From the NCBI GenBank assembly GCA_947000775.1, contig CAMQGK010000565.1:5546501-5610500 (forward strand): a stretch of 64,000 nucleotides of DNA, written 5' to 3'. Positions 49,601 to 57,690 of this stretch are shown here, piece after piece. Origin of the DNA: Pterois miles (lineage: Eukaryota; Chordata; Actinopteri; Perciformes; Scorpaenidae). The notes beneath the pieces were generated by a model. It searched no databases. It was not told where the DNA came from and saw nothing but the letters and a program-made list of their open reading frames with translations. A program made the translations under genes and the position numbers. Numbering within the stretch: position 1 is the stretch's first letter; each line of letters opens with the position of its first letter.

Positions 49601-50321
49601 AGCAAGAGCCAGCCAGTGTCGGGAAGAGTTCCCACCAGGGGATCTTATCACACCATCCCTGACCGCCGCGTAGGGAGACAGTGCACTGCTGTAAAGGAAC
49701 ACAAGAAGACAAAACAAGAGCATCTTTGCAAAACAGGATGTGGCACAATAATTATTTGTCAATTATCTTGATCCGTTTCCATGATCCCAAATTGTACTAA
49801 ATTGAAATTTGATTAATTGTACAGCCCTATTGTCTTCGTCTCCGGACAGCATGAAACGTAGCCAGTATTTGCTGACATGAAAGAACAGTTAAAAGTTGCC
49901 CAAATGAAACAACCTCCTGATGACTTCTCTCCTTTTTCACTGCAGTGTAGCCTTTACTGCCAACTTCTGATGAAACTACACTTATTGTTTATTGGCTCCG
50001 AACCAGTTGATGGAAATGTGCCTAATTTGCATTTGTTATTTGCAACATTTCAAAAGTTTGCTTAAAATATGCTTGACAATTTAATGGAAACACTACTATT
50101 GTCACTGCTAACACGCACTGTTGCTTGCAGGTACCTTCTGTGCCCTGGACATCTGTCTGTCCCAGTTACAGGACGTAGGCTCGCTAAACGTTTGCCAGAC
50201 GGTGCGGCGCATGAGAACACAGAGGGCCTTCAGCATTCAAACCCCGGACCAGTACTACTTCTGCTACAATGCCATTTTGGAGCACGCCCAAAGGCAGGGC
50301 CTGCTCCCAGCCAATCAGTGA
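21904..50321 (+). CDS. ptpn9: protein tyrosine phosphatase non-receptor type 9 (MEG2), whole coding span (13 exons, 570 aa)
   Basis: Cytosolic tyrosine phosphatase of secretory-vesicle membranes. Known family biology: its SEC14 domain binds phosphoinositides and other lipids, and it dephosphorylates NSF and several receptors. Exons: 21904-21936, 31335-31478, 35819-35908, 39317-39441, 40504-40609, 42507-42617, 44073-44389, 45541-45628, 45956-46025, 47711-47789, 47981-48131, 48631-48838, 50131-50321. They total 1713 bases with all phases closing. Residues about 12-225 form the CRAL-TRIO-N/CRAL-TRIO module. A divergent linker follows to about 300, then the PTP domain: pTyr loop NRYGDV 317-322, DYINASF 341-347, WPD loop with Asp455, P-loop HCSAGIGRTG with nucleophile Cys500 and Arg506, Q-loop Gln544 and Gln548. 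Human is 593 aa; this protein is shorter at both ends. All catalytic residues are intact. Confidence 0.97.
21937..23420 (+). other. ptpn9 intron 1, proximal part
   Basis: CpG-rich for the first 350 bases (promoter shoulder), with a run of ten G at 22281-22290. It becomes AT-rich afterwards. No exon or repeat assigned. Confidence 0.5.
23588..23644. repeat. (GT)n microsatellite
   Basis: About 28 TG units within a short GC-richer island of ptpn9 intron 1. Confidence 0.97.
25543..25700 (+). mobile_element. possible hAT-type repeat fragment
   Basis: Phrase gggtctccaacctttttgga and cccgtgg resembles the terminus of a widespread vertebrate hAT repeat. No matching opposite end found. Confidence 0.35.
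26421..27082 (+). mobile_element. hAT non-autonomous element, copy 1 (3' end missing)
   Basis: Collinear with 28915-29483 over shared phrases (aggagaaaagctggtccacc, gtagcctcgtagcattta, gaacgcagcaccgtggctgc, gtgctcatatactgcag). It lacks the terminal segment of copy 2 and runs into an inverted copy of copy 2's flank. Confidence 0.8.
27110..27260 (-). repeat. empty-site paralogue of the sequence flanking the 28915-29483 hAT element
   Basis: Reverse-complemented, this reads gattgggagcatttcttttg, then cctccgcatggctctcaaca, matching both sides of the hAT insertion at 28907-29560 without the element. Confidence 0.8.
28250..28680. other. GC-rich island in ptpn9 intron 1, function unknown
   Basis: A GC-richer block with open frames on both strands (up to 133 codons on the minus strand). 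None resembles a known family or has splice-bounded support. It could be a regulatory element or an old repeat. Confidence 0.3.
28907..29491 (+). mobile_element. hAT non-autonomous element, copy 2, with perfect 8-bp target duplication
   Basis: The element 28915-29483 begins caggaatg and ends gcatccctg. Identical ctccacac flanks it at 28907-28914 and 29484-29491. An empty site with the same flanks exists at 27110-27260. No transposase. Confidence 0.9.
29817..30115 (+). repeat. interspersed repeat shared with 56204-56520
   Basis: Shares ggagaccaaaacggagccaa-like sequence and actccaaatgaatgct plus following gttcc/gctctgtatct sequence with the 56.2-56.5 kb region. Family not named. Confidence 0.55.
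30288..30331. repeat. (TG)n microsatellite
   Basis: About 22 TG units in ptpn9 intron 1. Confidence 0.97.
31335..31478 (+). CDS. ptpn9: ptpn9 exon 2 (residues 12-59)
   Basis: Acceptor tttcag at 31334, donor AGG/GTAAGA, 48 codons. Encodes ATRQFLEEINKW through AVKFLMARKFDVLRAIELFH, the CRAL-TRIO N-terminal helical region, almost identical to human. Confidence 0.97.
31479..34360 (+). other. ptpn9 intron 2, mostly unassigned
   Basis: AT-rich. The segment 32270-32530 repeats caatactttgata-type phrases in both orientations and is probably an old DNA element. The 33990-34260 stretch is repeat-free and less AT-rich. No exon seen. Confidence 0.4.
34369..34391. repeat. 23-nt poly(G) homopolymer
   Basis: Uninterrupted G run on the + strand in ptpn9 intron 2. 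It can form G-quadruplexes, and its exact length is a likely sequencing uncertainty. Confidence 0.9.
35819..35908 (+). CDS. ptpn9: ptpn9 exon 3 (residues 60-89)
   Basis: Acceptor tccag at 35818, donor CTG/GTAAGA, 30 codons. Encodes ETRLKEGIVRLQPQEEPLRS and ELLSGKFTVL, at the entry of the CRAL-TRIO lipid-binding fold. Confidence 0.97.
36216..36670 (+). mobile_element. probable hAT-type MITE in ptpn9 intron 3
   Basis: Starts agggttgtcgtcgaccaaag followed by alternating gtcgac/gttgatt motifs, a known style of teleost hAT terminus. The right end is not clearly resolved. Confidence 0.4.
36854..36949. repeat. (TA)n microsatellite followed by (ATA)n
   Basis: About 40 TA units then five ATA units, ptpn9 intron 3. 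Confidence 0.97.
37608..37639. repeat. (CA)n microsatellite
   Basis: About 16 CA units inside a GC-moderate, repeat-free part of ptpn9 intron 3 (37440-38060). Confidence 0.95.
38402..39229 (+). mobile_element. hAT-like non-autonomous element, full length, degenerate 8-bp target duplication
   Basis: Element 38410-39221 begins cagtgatgga and ends ccaccactg. Flanks are tcaacaag (38402-38409) and tcaacagt (39222-39229), 6 of 8 matching. Same family as 1-430 and 989-1422. Confidence 0.75.
39317..39441 (+). CDS. ptpn9: ptpn9 exon 4 (residues 90-131)
   Basis: Acceptor ttcag at 39316, donor AAAG/GTGAGG. Encodes SVRDPSGASIALYTAKLHH and VVLQALFYLLDRAVE; the last codon (Ser131) is split. CRAL-TRIO domain. 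Confidence 0.97.
39620..40270 (-). mobile_element. LINE-derived interspersed repeat in ptpn9 intron 4
   Basis: Contains tttataaagcacatttataa, ttattccagagtttgggggc, gcagctggtcagctgacctg and aaaatcagtcctaacaggat, in the order seen in a widespread teleost retroposon 3' region. No intact reading frame. Confidence 0.6.
40504..40609 (+). CDS. ptpn9: ptpn9 exon 5 (residues 131-166)
   Basis: Acceptor cacag at 40503, donor AAG/GTTGGA (weaker than most here). Encodes FETQRNGLVFIYDMAGSNY and FELDLSKKILNLLK, the CRAL-TRIO core. Confidence 0.97.
41427..42034 (+). mobile_element. hAT MITE, copy 1 (ggggctgtcagtcaatt type)
   Basis: Starts ggggctgtcagtcaattaaa and ends tttgaaagcccta. Internal gtgggcatgtctgtaaaggg and ggaggtcagaggtcaaggga occur reverse-complemented at 61125-61736. 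No exact target duplication visible. Confidence 0.8.
42507..42617 (+). CDS. ptpn9: ptpn9 exon 6 (residues 167-203)
   Basis: Acceptor ccaccag at 42506, donor AGG/GTAAAT, 37 codons. Encodes GAFPARLKKVLIVGAPVWF and the LLSLLLKEKLRER helix, the lipid-gate end of the SEC14 fold. Confidence 0.97.
42727..42822. promoter_or_regulatory. paired TAATCC sites in inverted orientation
   Basis: ccactaatcca (42727-42737) and its exact reverse complement tggattagtgg (42812-42822) lie 74 bases apart just downstream of exon 6. TAATCC is the core for OTX/PITX-type homeodomains. Function is speculative. Confidence 0.25.
42977..44024 (+). mobile_element. 1.05 kb hAT-like transposon ending 48 bp before exon 7
   Basis: Inverted ends cactggttcccaacct (42977-42992) and aggttggtaactagtg (44009-44024) match at 14 of 16 positions. 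The interior is AT-rich and noncoding. No 8-bp duplication was detected. It fills most of ptpn9 intron 6. Confidence 0.7.
44073..44389 (+). CDS. ptpn9: ptpn9 exon 7 (residues 204-309)
   Basis: Acceptor actccag at 44072, donor GCACA/GTGAGT. Starts VQMVKMAELRQHLPRDCLP, then an interdomain linker that differs greatly from human, then SIHIPGPESM, GIHQEYEELRKEP and GTFHC leading into the PTP domain. It is notably GC-rich. A transposon ends only 48 bases before it. Confidence 0.95.
44661..44790 (+). mobile_element. hAT repeat fragment (gctgaaacaattaattagtc)
   Basis: Resembles the left end of the element at 6627 (agagctgcaactaatgatta). Right end absent or decayed. Confidence 0.45.
45017..45361 (-). 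mobile_element. tRNA-derived SINE, copy 1 (minus), ptpn9 intron 7
   Basis: Reverse complement of the 46381-46739 element over almost its full length: head near 45361, B-box-like gattcgaacct at 45300-45310, short tccatc tail at 45017. More diverged than the + copy. Confidence 0.9.
45541..45628 (+). CDS. ptpn9: ptpn9 exon 8 (residues 309-338)
   Basis: Acceptor tctacag at 45540, donor GAG/GTGGGT. Encodes SAYNQERNRYGDVLCLDQTR. NRYGDV is the phosphotyrosine-recognition loop (Tyr319). Oppositely oriented SINEs lie in the introns on either side of exons 8-9. Confidence 0.96.
45956..46025 (+). CDS. ptpn9: ptpn9 exon 9 (residues 339-362)
   Basis: Acceptor cacag at 45955, donor CAAG/GTAAAA. Encodes RSDYINASFMDGYKQRNAYI and GTQ, a PTP signature core motif; Gly362 is split. 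The intron that follows carries a young SINE insertion. Confidence 0.97.
46369..46751 (+). mobile_element. tRNA-derived SINE, copy 2 (plus), with perfect 12-bp target duplication
   Basis: Element 46381-46739. tRNA-like head with A-box region gtggtgtagtggttagcgc (46391-46409) and exact B-box ggttcgattcc (46436-46446), a conserved body and an (ATGG)n tail. ggctagattaga flanks both sides (46369-46380 and 46740-46751). Confidence 0.95.
46752..47640 (+). mobile_element. degenerate gactaaaact-rich repeat around the SINE target
   Basis: Repeated gactaaaa-type phrases, closing with tagttttcgtcaactaaatc near 47620, suggest an old DNA element; its left part lies before the SINE (46180-46368). Limits are approximate. 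Confidence 0.4.
47711..47789 (+). CDS. ptpn9: ptpn9 exon 10 (residues 362-388)
   Basis: Acceptor gtgtag at 47710, donor CCAG/GTAATT. Encodes GPLEKTYGDFWRMVWEQNVL and IIVMTTR, PTP central sheet. Both ends split codons (Gly362 and Arg388). Confidence 0.97.
47981..48131 (+). CDS. ptpn9: ptpn9 exon 11 (residues 388-438)
   Basis: Acceptor ctgcag at 47980, donor GAG/GTACCA. Encodes TDEGSRRKCGQYWPLEE, then a variable strand and TTLELHNTE. KCGQYWPLE is a PTP family motif. Confidence 0.96.
48262..48580 (+). mobile_element. tatgctaagctaagctaa-family repeat, copy 3, ptpn9 intron 11
   Basis: Has a poly(T) run at about 48387-48402, tttatgctaagctaagctaa, gtacagacatgagagtggta and catctcttggcaag. It ends about 50 bases before exon 12. 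Confidence 0.65.
48631..48838 (+). CDS. ptpn9: ptpn9 exon 12 (residues 439-508), WPD loop and catalytic P-loop
   Basis: Acceptor attcag at 48630, donor ACAG/GTGAGA. Contains HFQYLSWPDYGVP (general acid Asp455) and MVVHCSAGIGRT with nucleophile Cys500 and Arg506. The intron falls inside the P-loop, after the first base of Gly508. Confidence 0.97.
48906..50093 (+). mobile_element. 1.2 kb foldback-ended DNA element filling ptpn9 intron 12
   Basis: Ends gtgtttccatca (from 48906) and ttaatggaaacac (to 50093) are inverted repeats. The interior contains a GC-rich block (49480-49700) with open but unrecognised frames. It ends 37 bases before exon 13. Confidence 0.55.
50131..50321 (+). CDS. ptpn9: ptpn9 terminal coding exon 13 (residues 508-570)
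   Basis: Acceptor ttgcag at 50130. Encodes TFCALDICLSQLQDVGSLN, then RMRTQRAFSIQTPDQYYFCY with the Q-loop glutamines, and stops at TGA 50319-50321 right after LLPANQ. The end is several residues shorter than the human tail. Confidence 0.97.
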
Positions 50322-50875
50322 GCTTCAGCCCTGACTTCCCAGATTAATCCATGAGCCCTGAGATTTCTGCAGTCAGTCTGTTAACCCCGAGCTGTGTTGT
50401 GTGACCAATTTGTGAGCCCAGGAAAGTTAACTTCCTCACAGAAGCTGTCTTTTGAAACTAGGCCATTTTCCATTGGCAAGTCAGACCAAGAGGAGACAGT
50501 GACAAGAAAAGGCTTGAGTGTTGACATTATGATGTTTCAGTGTGATAACATTCTCGCTTCCAACAATGTGACATTTTTGTTTATGCAGAACATATCTCCG
50601 ACAGTATGTGGTGATGTGAACAAGCTGCTGCTGTGTTTAGTGGTCTGTGGTCAGGCACAATGAGGTAATGTTCGTTAACCTTTTTGTATATTTATTTGTC
50701 ACTTTAAACCAGTGGTTTAGGGGACCTTTAAGGAAGAGGTTCACCCCAAAATAAAAATTCAATCATCATGCACTCATCCCATATCAGTTAAAACTCCACT
50801 AAAGTTAGTATAACTACAAAACAAAGAATATGACTATTAATTGCATATAAATGAAATTATCCTTAAATGCTAAAG
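50322..50875 (+). other. ptpn9: ptpn9 3' UTR (minimum extent)
   Basis: Unique-looking sequence after the stop. AATAAA at 50750-50755 is the first candidate poly(A) signal. The mammalian 3' UTR is long, so transcription may continue through the MITEs that follow; the end cannot be fixed from sequence. Confidence 0.4.
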
Positions 50876-51374
50876 TTAAAGGAACAGTGTGTAGCATTTC
50901 AGGGGATCTATTAGTGAATAAACAAAAACTAAAATTAAAAGTTTTTGTTTTCGTTAGCTTAGAATGAGCCCTTCACATCTACACAGGGAGCAGATCCTCT
51001 TCATGGAGTCTGCCGTGTTGCTCCACCATGTTCCTACAGTAGCCCAGAATGGACAAATCTAGAGAGAGCCTTTCACGTTTTTATGTTGCCCAAAGGCCAC
51101 CGCAGTTCTCTGACACGCTTTTGAAACTGGTAATGTGAGCCACAGAGCGTAAAACCATCGTACCGTCAGCCACGGTCTGACTTCAGTTGCTCCTAAAGTA
51201 GTGTTGTTATGATAGGGATGACCTTGAGGCGAATAGCGTTACCATGGTTTTGCCCTTGCTAGCTCACGTTACCACAGTTTTGGAAAGGGAAGAGTGAGCC
51301 AAGGGGTACTCCGTTGGTTGCAATCTGCAACCACACCACTAGATACCTCCAAATCCTATATAGTGTACTTTTAA
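50876..51374 (-). mobile_element. TTAA-targeting MITE copy D
   Basis: TTAA at 50876-50879 and 51371-51374. Same orientation as copy C (ctgccgtgttgctccaccat; ttttggaaagggaagagtga). It may lie within the ptpn9 3' UTR. Confidence 0.88.
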
Positions 51375-51573
51375 CATGGCCATTGTGTGCCAAAAAAGGC
51401 CTGTTACTTTTCTCCCTGCAGCTGCTGTGGAAAGTTTGTTTTTGTAGACAATTAAATGCTCCATATGCATTATTACTGTACATGAAATAAGCACTAAACT
51501 CAATTTAATAGTTTTGAAAAGAGCTGAAATGGTGGCTTACTTTTATTACATACAAATTGTATTTATTGGAGTT

Positions 51574-51923
51574 TTAAAGGAACAGTGTGTAACATTTAGG
51601 GGTATCTATTGGCAGAAATTGAATAGAATATTAATGTGTGTGGGTTTTTTTTTATTGTTCCTGAAAATAAGAACCGTTTTTGTTAGCTTAGAATGAGTTG
51701 TTTATATCTACATACAGAGCAGGTCCTCTTCACGGAGTCCGCCATGTTTCCACTGTAACCCAGAACGGACAAACAGAACACTGGCTCTAGAGAGCGCCAT
51801 TTTCATTTTCGCTTTGGCCGCTGTAGTTCTCCTACACGCGCAACACACAGGAGAAGTCTCTTTTTGTTGCAATCTACATCCTCACCACTAGATGGCATCA
51901 AGTCCTACACACTGCACCTTTAA
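51574..51923 (-). mobile_element. TTAA-targeting MITE copy E (internally shortened)
   Basis: TTAA at 51574-51577 and 51920-51923. It lacks about 130 bases of the middle-right part present in D. Lies 200 bases after copy D in the same orientation. Confidence 0.88.
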
Positions 51924-52409
51924 GTGGCATGGGCAAGTTACTGACAGTTTTCATTTTGGGGTGAAAAGATCCATCATCTAAGTACACCATTTTTTTTTAT
52001 TCCACATAGGGAGCTTGATCTCCACTGTCATGCAACAATAATAGGTTTTACTTATGGAATAGTTTTTACACCTCCTGTGTCCAGGAAATATTGCGTAGTG
52101 CATTTTTAGCACACGGTATGTGTCGTGTAGATGGTACGAGCTAGTCAGGAGTGCTATATTGAACACAAGGAGGTAAAACTTCATAAAAACAATTTATTGT
52201 TTTGCCAAGAAGTTGTTGTATTCCTTTGAGGTTGCATGATGCCTTCTCCTCTGTCTCAGTAACGGCAGTAAAGCGGAGTAAAGCACATCCAAAATGATGA
52301 TGACGGCTGTTACATCCCCTCTGTGATCACTCATTAAATTGCTGTCCATGTCAGTTCCTCTTAACTTTTGTTTTTCCAGATGTATCCGCTGAAAGCCTGG
52401 ATCAGTATC

Positions 52410-53975
52410 ATGTTATAACCCGGAAAGTTTAATGTTAAAACAAGATATTTTTACGTTATTACGACATACAACGTATCACATTATAGCAAGTTTTTCTTGT
52501 TATAACAATACACTACTTATCTTAACTTTCATTGTAGTAGGTTATTGTTATAACATAAAAGATTTCACATTGTAACATGATCATCAAGTATAACCTGAAA
52601 TGTTTCACATTATAATAGTATAAGTGATAATCACATTATAGCATAAAACGTTTTTGTTATAACAAGTTATCATGTTTTAGCATGAAAAGTTTTAACATTA
52701 TAACAAGAAAAGTTTCTTCATTAATATTTAGTATATTAGCCTTAACAATATACTATTTATCTTGTTGTAATGTTTAAATTTTCATGCTTAAATGTGAAAA
52801 CTTGTTATAACATAAAAGTTCACATTATAACATGATCATCACTTATAACCTGAAATGTTTCATGTTACAAATAAGTAATGATCATGTTACAGCATGAAAT
52901 GTTATAACAATAAAGTTGGCATGGTTTTGCGTTATGACAACATAAATAGTATATTATTAAGATTAAAGTTTCTTCTTACAACCTGATAAGTTTATTGTTA
53001 TAACAAGATGTTTTCTTATGTTTTAACAATATATTTTCACTTTTTTATGACATACAAACAAATCACATAAGAAATTTTTGTTATTATAATGTGATCCTTA
53101 ACAATGTACTATTTATCTTGTTATAACACTAAATTTTCATGTTAAAATGTATTAACTTATTGCTGTAACATAAAACAGTTCACGTTATAATGTAATCATC
53201 ACTTCTAACCTAAAATGTTTCATGTTATGACAATATAAGTGTTGATCACATTGTCATGTGAAACTTTTTTGTTCTAACAATAAGTTATCGTTTTAACATG
53301 AAAAGTTAAGAAGTTTTTTGTTATAACAGGTTTTTTACGTTATATGAAGATATTTTCACTTTATTACAACATATAAACATTTCACATGACAGGAAACTTC
53401 GTTATAATGTGATCCTTAACATACTATTTATCTTGTTAGAACTTTTAAATTTTCATGCTAAAATGTGATAACTTATTGTTATAACATAAAACGTTTGACG
53501 TTATACATGATCATCACATATAACCACAAATGTTTCACATTATAATGATGTAAGTGATGATCACATTATAGCATGAAACATATTATGTTACCACAATAAG
53601 TTATCACATCCAAGATAAATAGTATATTGTTATAAGAAGAAAAGTTTCTTGTTATAATGTGATCCTTAACAATATACTATTTATCTTGTTATAACGTTTC
53701 AATTTTCACAATAGCTTGTTATACATTAACCTGAAAATAACCTGAAATGTTTCACATTATAACAATGTAAGTGACAATTAAACATTTTATGTTGTAACAA
53801 TAACTTATGAAGTTTTAACATGAAAAGTTTTACATTAAAACAAGATAAATTGTATGTTGTTATAACAAGAGAAGCTTCTTGTTCCAATGTGATAAGTTTG
53901 TATGTCGGAATAATGTGAAAATATCTTGTTATAATGTGAAAACCCTCTAGTTACAACAAACTTTACACATTATAA
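52410..53975. repeat. AT-rich tandem array of degenerate hairpin-forming units
   Basis: Five repeat centres (taacctgaaatgtttca and variants at 52591, 52846, 53206, 53521 and 53738) are each flanked by self-complementary arms (gatcatcacttata / tataagtgatgatc). The phrase ccttaacaatatactattta recurs at 52739, 53097 and 53664 (shortened at 53414). Unit length varies from about 220 to 360. Dozens of gttataac palindromes. No coding. Confidence 0.9.
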
Positions 53976-56050
53976 AGTGATGCTGATATGTTTTTTTTCT
54001 CCTGGTGTGGCAGCAGTACATTTCTATAGAAAGGCCGACCCTCCATCTCAACTAAATACTGAGATTTCCTGACTTGCAGTACCGACCAGTGTCTACTGTA
54101 TATGGCCACCTTCGCTCACTAGCAGTGCCCTCATGCTTCAGTGATTGTGGGAATGTATCGCCAAGTGCCCCACACACATGCACGTGCACACATTTAGATC
54201 AGTCTGTGACTAGAACAGCGACTATACACATACGTACATCTGTGGAAGTCATCAGTTAAGACCTCATGAGTAGTGCAATACTTCCTTTTTTTTGTTTTAC
54301 ACAAATCATGTCTTAGCACTTTTAAATAACTATTCCCAATGTGCTCTGAGATTAGTCATCATGGTGATGCATAAAACTTAATTCTGTAGGTCTACTCGTG
54401 ATGCTGGGATATTCAGTTTAGTAATGCTGCAATATAAAACATGTAGTGACATTTTGGACTTACTGTAAACATCTGCATAGAGCTTTATTGGGACAAATCA
54501 AGAGGATTTTTACAGGGAAGCCACATGTTAACGATAGAATCGCTGAATAAGCATGCACAAATCTGTGCCTCTACGCTATAGAGTCCGTCTTGGGCACTTG
54601 AGTCAGAAATGTTGTCCGAAGTATATTTTTTTCATTATTATTGTGTTTCGTTAAGTTCTACAGACTGTGGTTGTAGTCAGTGCTTTCATCTGGTCCCAGT
54701 ATCTTGCCATTATTATAGAGTACATGTACAAAAACTGTCTGTGTGTCATACGTTGTACTATGTTGTTGCCGGGTGAAAAAAAAAATGTGTTCTTCGCTAC
54801 AGAATTCATATTGAATTTGCTTGTAGTGAAGCATTTTTTTAAGTCTGCCATCCTCATGCACTCTGATTTTAGGATTATTTTTCCTTTCAATGATGGACGC
54901 AAAATGTGCCCTATTTTATTTTTCTATTGTATTCAACAACTGTTTTCATACGATTACCCAGGATATACAGTTATCTACATTAATTTTATATTTGTTTTAT
55001 TATAACCTATTACTTTATCATTCGTTTGACTATTGAATCAAGCTATACTGTATTAAATACAAACTATGTCAACATATACATGCATAATACTGTGGTTTTT
55101 GGCTTAGTAATGCTTCTCATTTTCCGTTTAGAGTTTCTTGATTATGTTTTTTGTTTTTTTATTTGGCTATCAGAGTTTTAACTGTCATTTAGTATACTAC
55201 CATACATTTATTAAGGCTTCTATGAAAGCAGAGTATATGGAAAAATGATCATGTACTGTAAATCGGAAGAAAACAGAAAATAACATGCGAGAGGAATAAG
55301 AAGTTATGTTGGAGCAAAATCAATAGGGGACAAGATGAACAATATATAAATCAGGTTTTATGTGTTTCAACAGGTAAATTTAAAGCTGCACTCATCAATG
55401 TTTTAAATCAACGCTGGGTCAAATGACAAAGTGTAATGTGAAAGGCGTTACTCATATGAATCGACTGCAGTTCCCCTCAGCGCAACGGAGCATTTTAGTG
55501 TCTTTCAGGTGGCTGTTTTGGTTCGGTCCCTGCTCTCTTTTCCAGTTGGGCCATGGGTGGGTTATGGGACAATGGGCTTCTGGGTACAGACATACAAAAA
55601 CCCACACTAACTCTCCTTGAAGCAAGACACAGACTTTATAGTTGCATTTTGTGTCTCTTTGTGGTAGTGATGGCGAGATGAAGCATCATGAAGCACTGAA
55701 GCTCTCCAGCAAATTGATTCATGAAAGGGTTCATTTCATCTGGGCTTCATGTGCACACAAAACCACCTATTGGTCAAATAGTGTAAAACAGGCAAACACT
55801 GTACGTTACAGATGTGATCCAGTGGTTTAACTGGACAGAGGGCTGTGAGTATGTTTGTGTATATATTTAGAAAAGGATAGAGGGTAGACTTTATACATTT
55901 TTATCCAGGAACAATAAGTTTGGTTCTCAACAGCTTTGGGTGCATCATTGGTCTAAGACCATACAAGCCTCGATACGCACTTCACAGAAAACTTCCTGGA
56001 TTACTTGACACATTCTGACGTTTCGGCACTGCACATAGCATCACTACTTC
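53976..56050. other. ptpn9 downstream region, no gene recognised
   Basis: AT-rich. The 54000-55100 part is repeat-poor and could be distal 3' UTR. 55378 onward starts a repeat-like segment (taaagctgcactcatcaatg). Open frames here have no resemblance to known proteins. Confidence 0.4.
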
Positions 56051-56052
56051 AC

Positions 56053-56210
56053 AGTCATTTTGTGTCTCTTTGTTGTCATTTTGTGTCTGTGGTTGTTTTG
56101 CCCATTTTCATAGCCATTGTGAGTCTATTTGCAGTCATATTAGGTTTCTTGGTGGTCATTTAGAGTCTCTTCCTGCGTGGTACTTGTCTCTTTGAGTAAC
56201 ATTTTGTAGG
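56053..56210. repeat. degenerate minisatellite (unit about 21 bp, gtcattttgtgtctctttgt)
   Basis: Six or seven decayed units of gtcattttgtgtctctttg, a tandem repeat often seen in teleost noncoding DNA. Confidence 0.75.
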
Positions 56211-56520
56211 TGAAGGGCCCCTGACATTGTGCCTCACAGGACCATTCAGTGATCCATCTGTGGTTGCAGCAGGCATCTGTTTTCAGAAAAACACCTCAAA
56301 TAAACCCACTGTACACTACCTGCCCTGCAACACTGGACAGACAAAGCTAGTGCAGATTCTCCTCAAGAGTTGAGACCAAAACAGAGCAAAAATGAATGAA
56401 TATTGGACTTCTTTATATTGAGCATTTCGAACACGACTCCAAATGAATGCTAATGTTGCTCTGTATCTATTGGTTGTGTAAATACACAACTGTTTGATAA
56501 CACTTGCGCCATAATTTGAT
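56204..56520 (+). repeat. interspersed repeat shared with 29817-30115
   Basis: Contains aaacccactgtacactacct, gagaccaaaacagagcaaaa and actccaaatgaatgctaatg. The last two phrases are shared with the copy in ptpn9 intron 1. Confidence 0.55.
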
Positions 56521-57565
56521 CTGATAATGTGTTGAGTTTACAGCTTGTTCAACACCAAAATGCATGAATGCAGGTGTAAATAATTAGATCAATTTGTCAT
56601 TTTAATAATCCAGCCAGTATGTGTACCGGTAATGTAGCTAAGACAATGGATTTCAGGCTGTCTACACACCCTACTCTGAATCAACCTAAACTAAATTCAT
56701 CTCTCATTACAAGGATAAAGATTACAAGTCATTTCAGCTGACAGCTGAAGATCCAAATCATCACGTTTCTTTTGAAATACAAAGCTGGTGGTTGCAGTAA
56801 CACTGCTACACGGCTGCACATGCTTGACAAATACCGTGAATTTAGCTTGACTGCAGGGTTTCACCACCACACCAAAGAGAGCAGTGTAAGCAACAGCACT
56901 GAAAGAGGAATACCCACAAAATGATGAGTACTCCCAGTACACCGAAACACTGCAACCGTGAAGCATGCTGGGAACTGAATTCAGCACTGTGTGGGTATTT
57001 CGCTCTCAACAATGCTTATTTTTGGGTGTGGTAGATGTCCTCAGGGCAAAGTATTGCTCTCTGTATATTGCAGCAGTAAAGCTGACTGAGATCAAGATTG
57101 GGGGTATGCATGCAATGTTCACTGACAATTTTCAAACTTTTTTTTGGCATTAAATGGCACGCCAGTACCCACAGGTCACAGCATCACAGGCCCTAAATCC
57201 TAAACCCGATGATATGCTCACAGACATTTGAGATCCAAGACCAGAAAAAAGTTTGAAAATCTTTAAAACCATATATTTTAACCACAAGACTGAATTTTAT
57301 AGTTTTTAACTGTGATGGAGACTTTCGTGAATACACAACCTAATACAAAAGCCTCACTGAAAACTATTCCAACTTGAAAATCTATAATTATAATTCACGC
57401 ATCATTTCCATGATCTTAAATAGACTGTGAATAAGTTTCCCTCCATAAAGCAACAGTTTTTGGATCTGCGGGAAAGTTTTCAAGGATCATAAAGTCAGCT
57501 TCCCATATATGAACAGAGCTGCTCCATCAAGTATGAAATCAAAGTCCTGGGACTGGATTTACTAA

Positions 57566-57690
57566 CCATCTATCCATCCATCTGCAACCGCTTATCCTTT
57601 TAGGGGTTTTAGGGGGTGCTGGAGCTGATCCCAGCTGACTTTGGGCAAAGGCGGGGTACACTCTGGACAGGTCGCCTGTGCATCGCAGGG
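57566..57690 (-). mobile_element. 5'-truncated SINE fragment, copy 3 (minus)
   Basis: Tail ctatccatccatctgcaacc, then the body through ggacaggtcgcctgtgcatc. The tRNA-like head is missing. Confidence 0.88.

Noticed and set aside
49418..49771. 117-codon open frame in ptpn9 intron 12
   Set aside because: It lies inside a foldback element, crosses a poly(A) tract, and an antisense frame is equally open; no motif recognised.
52410..53975. CRISPR-like array
   Set aside because: The units are long, variable in length and themselves palindromic, with no spacers of constant length; the genome is eukaryotic.
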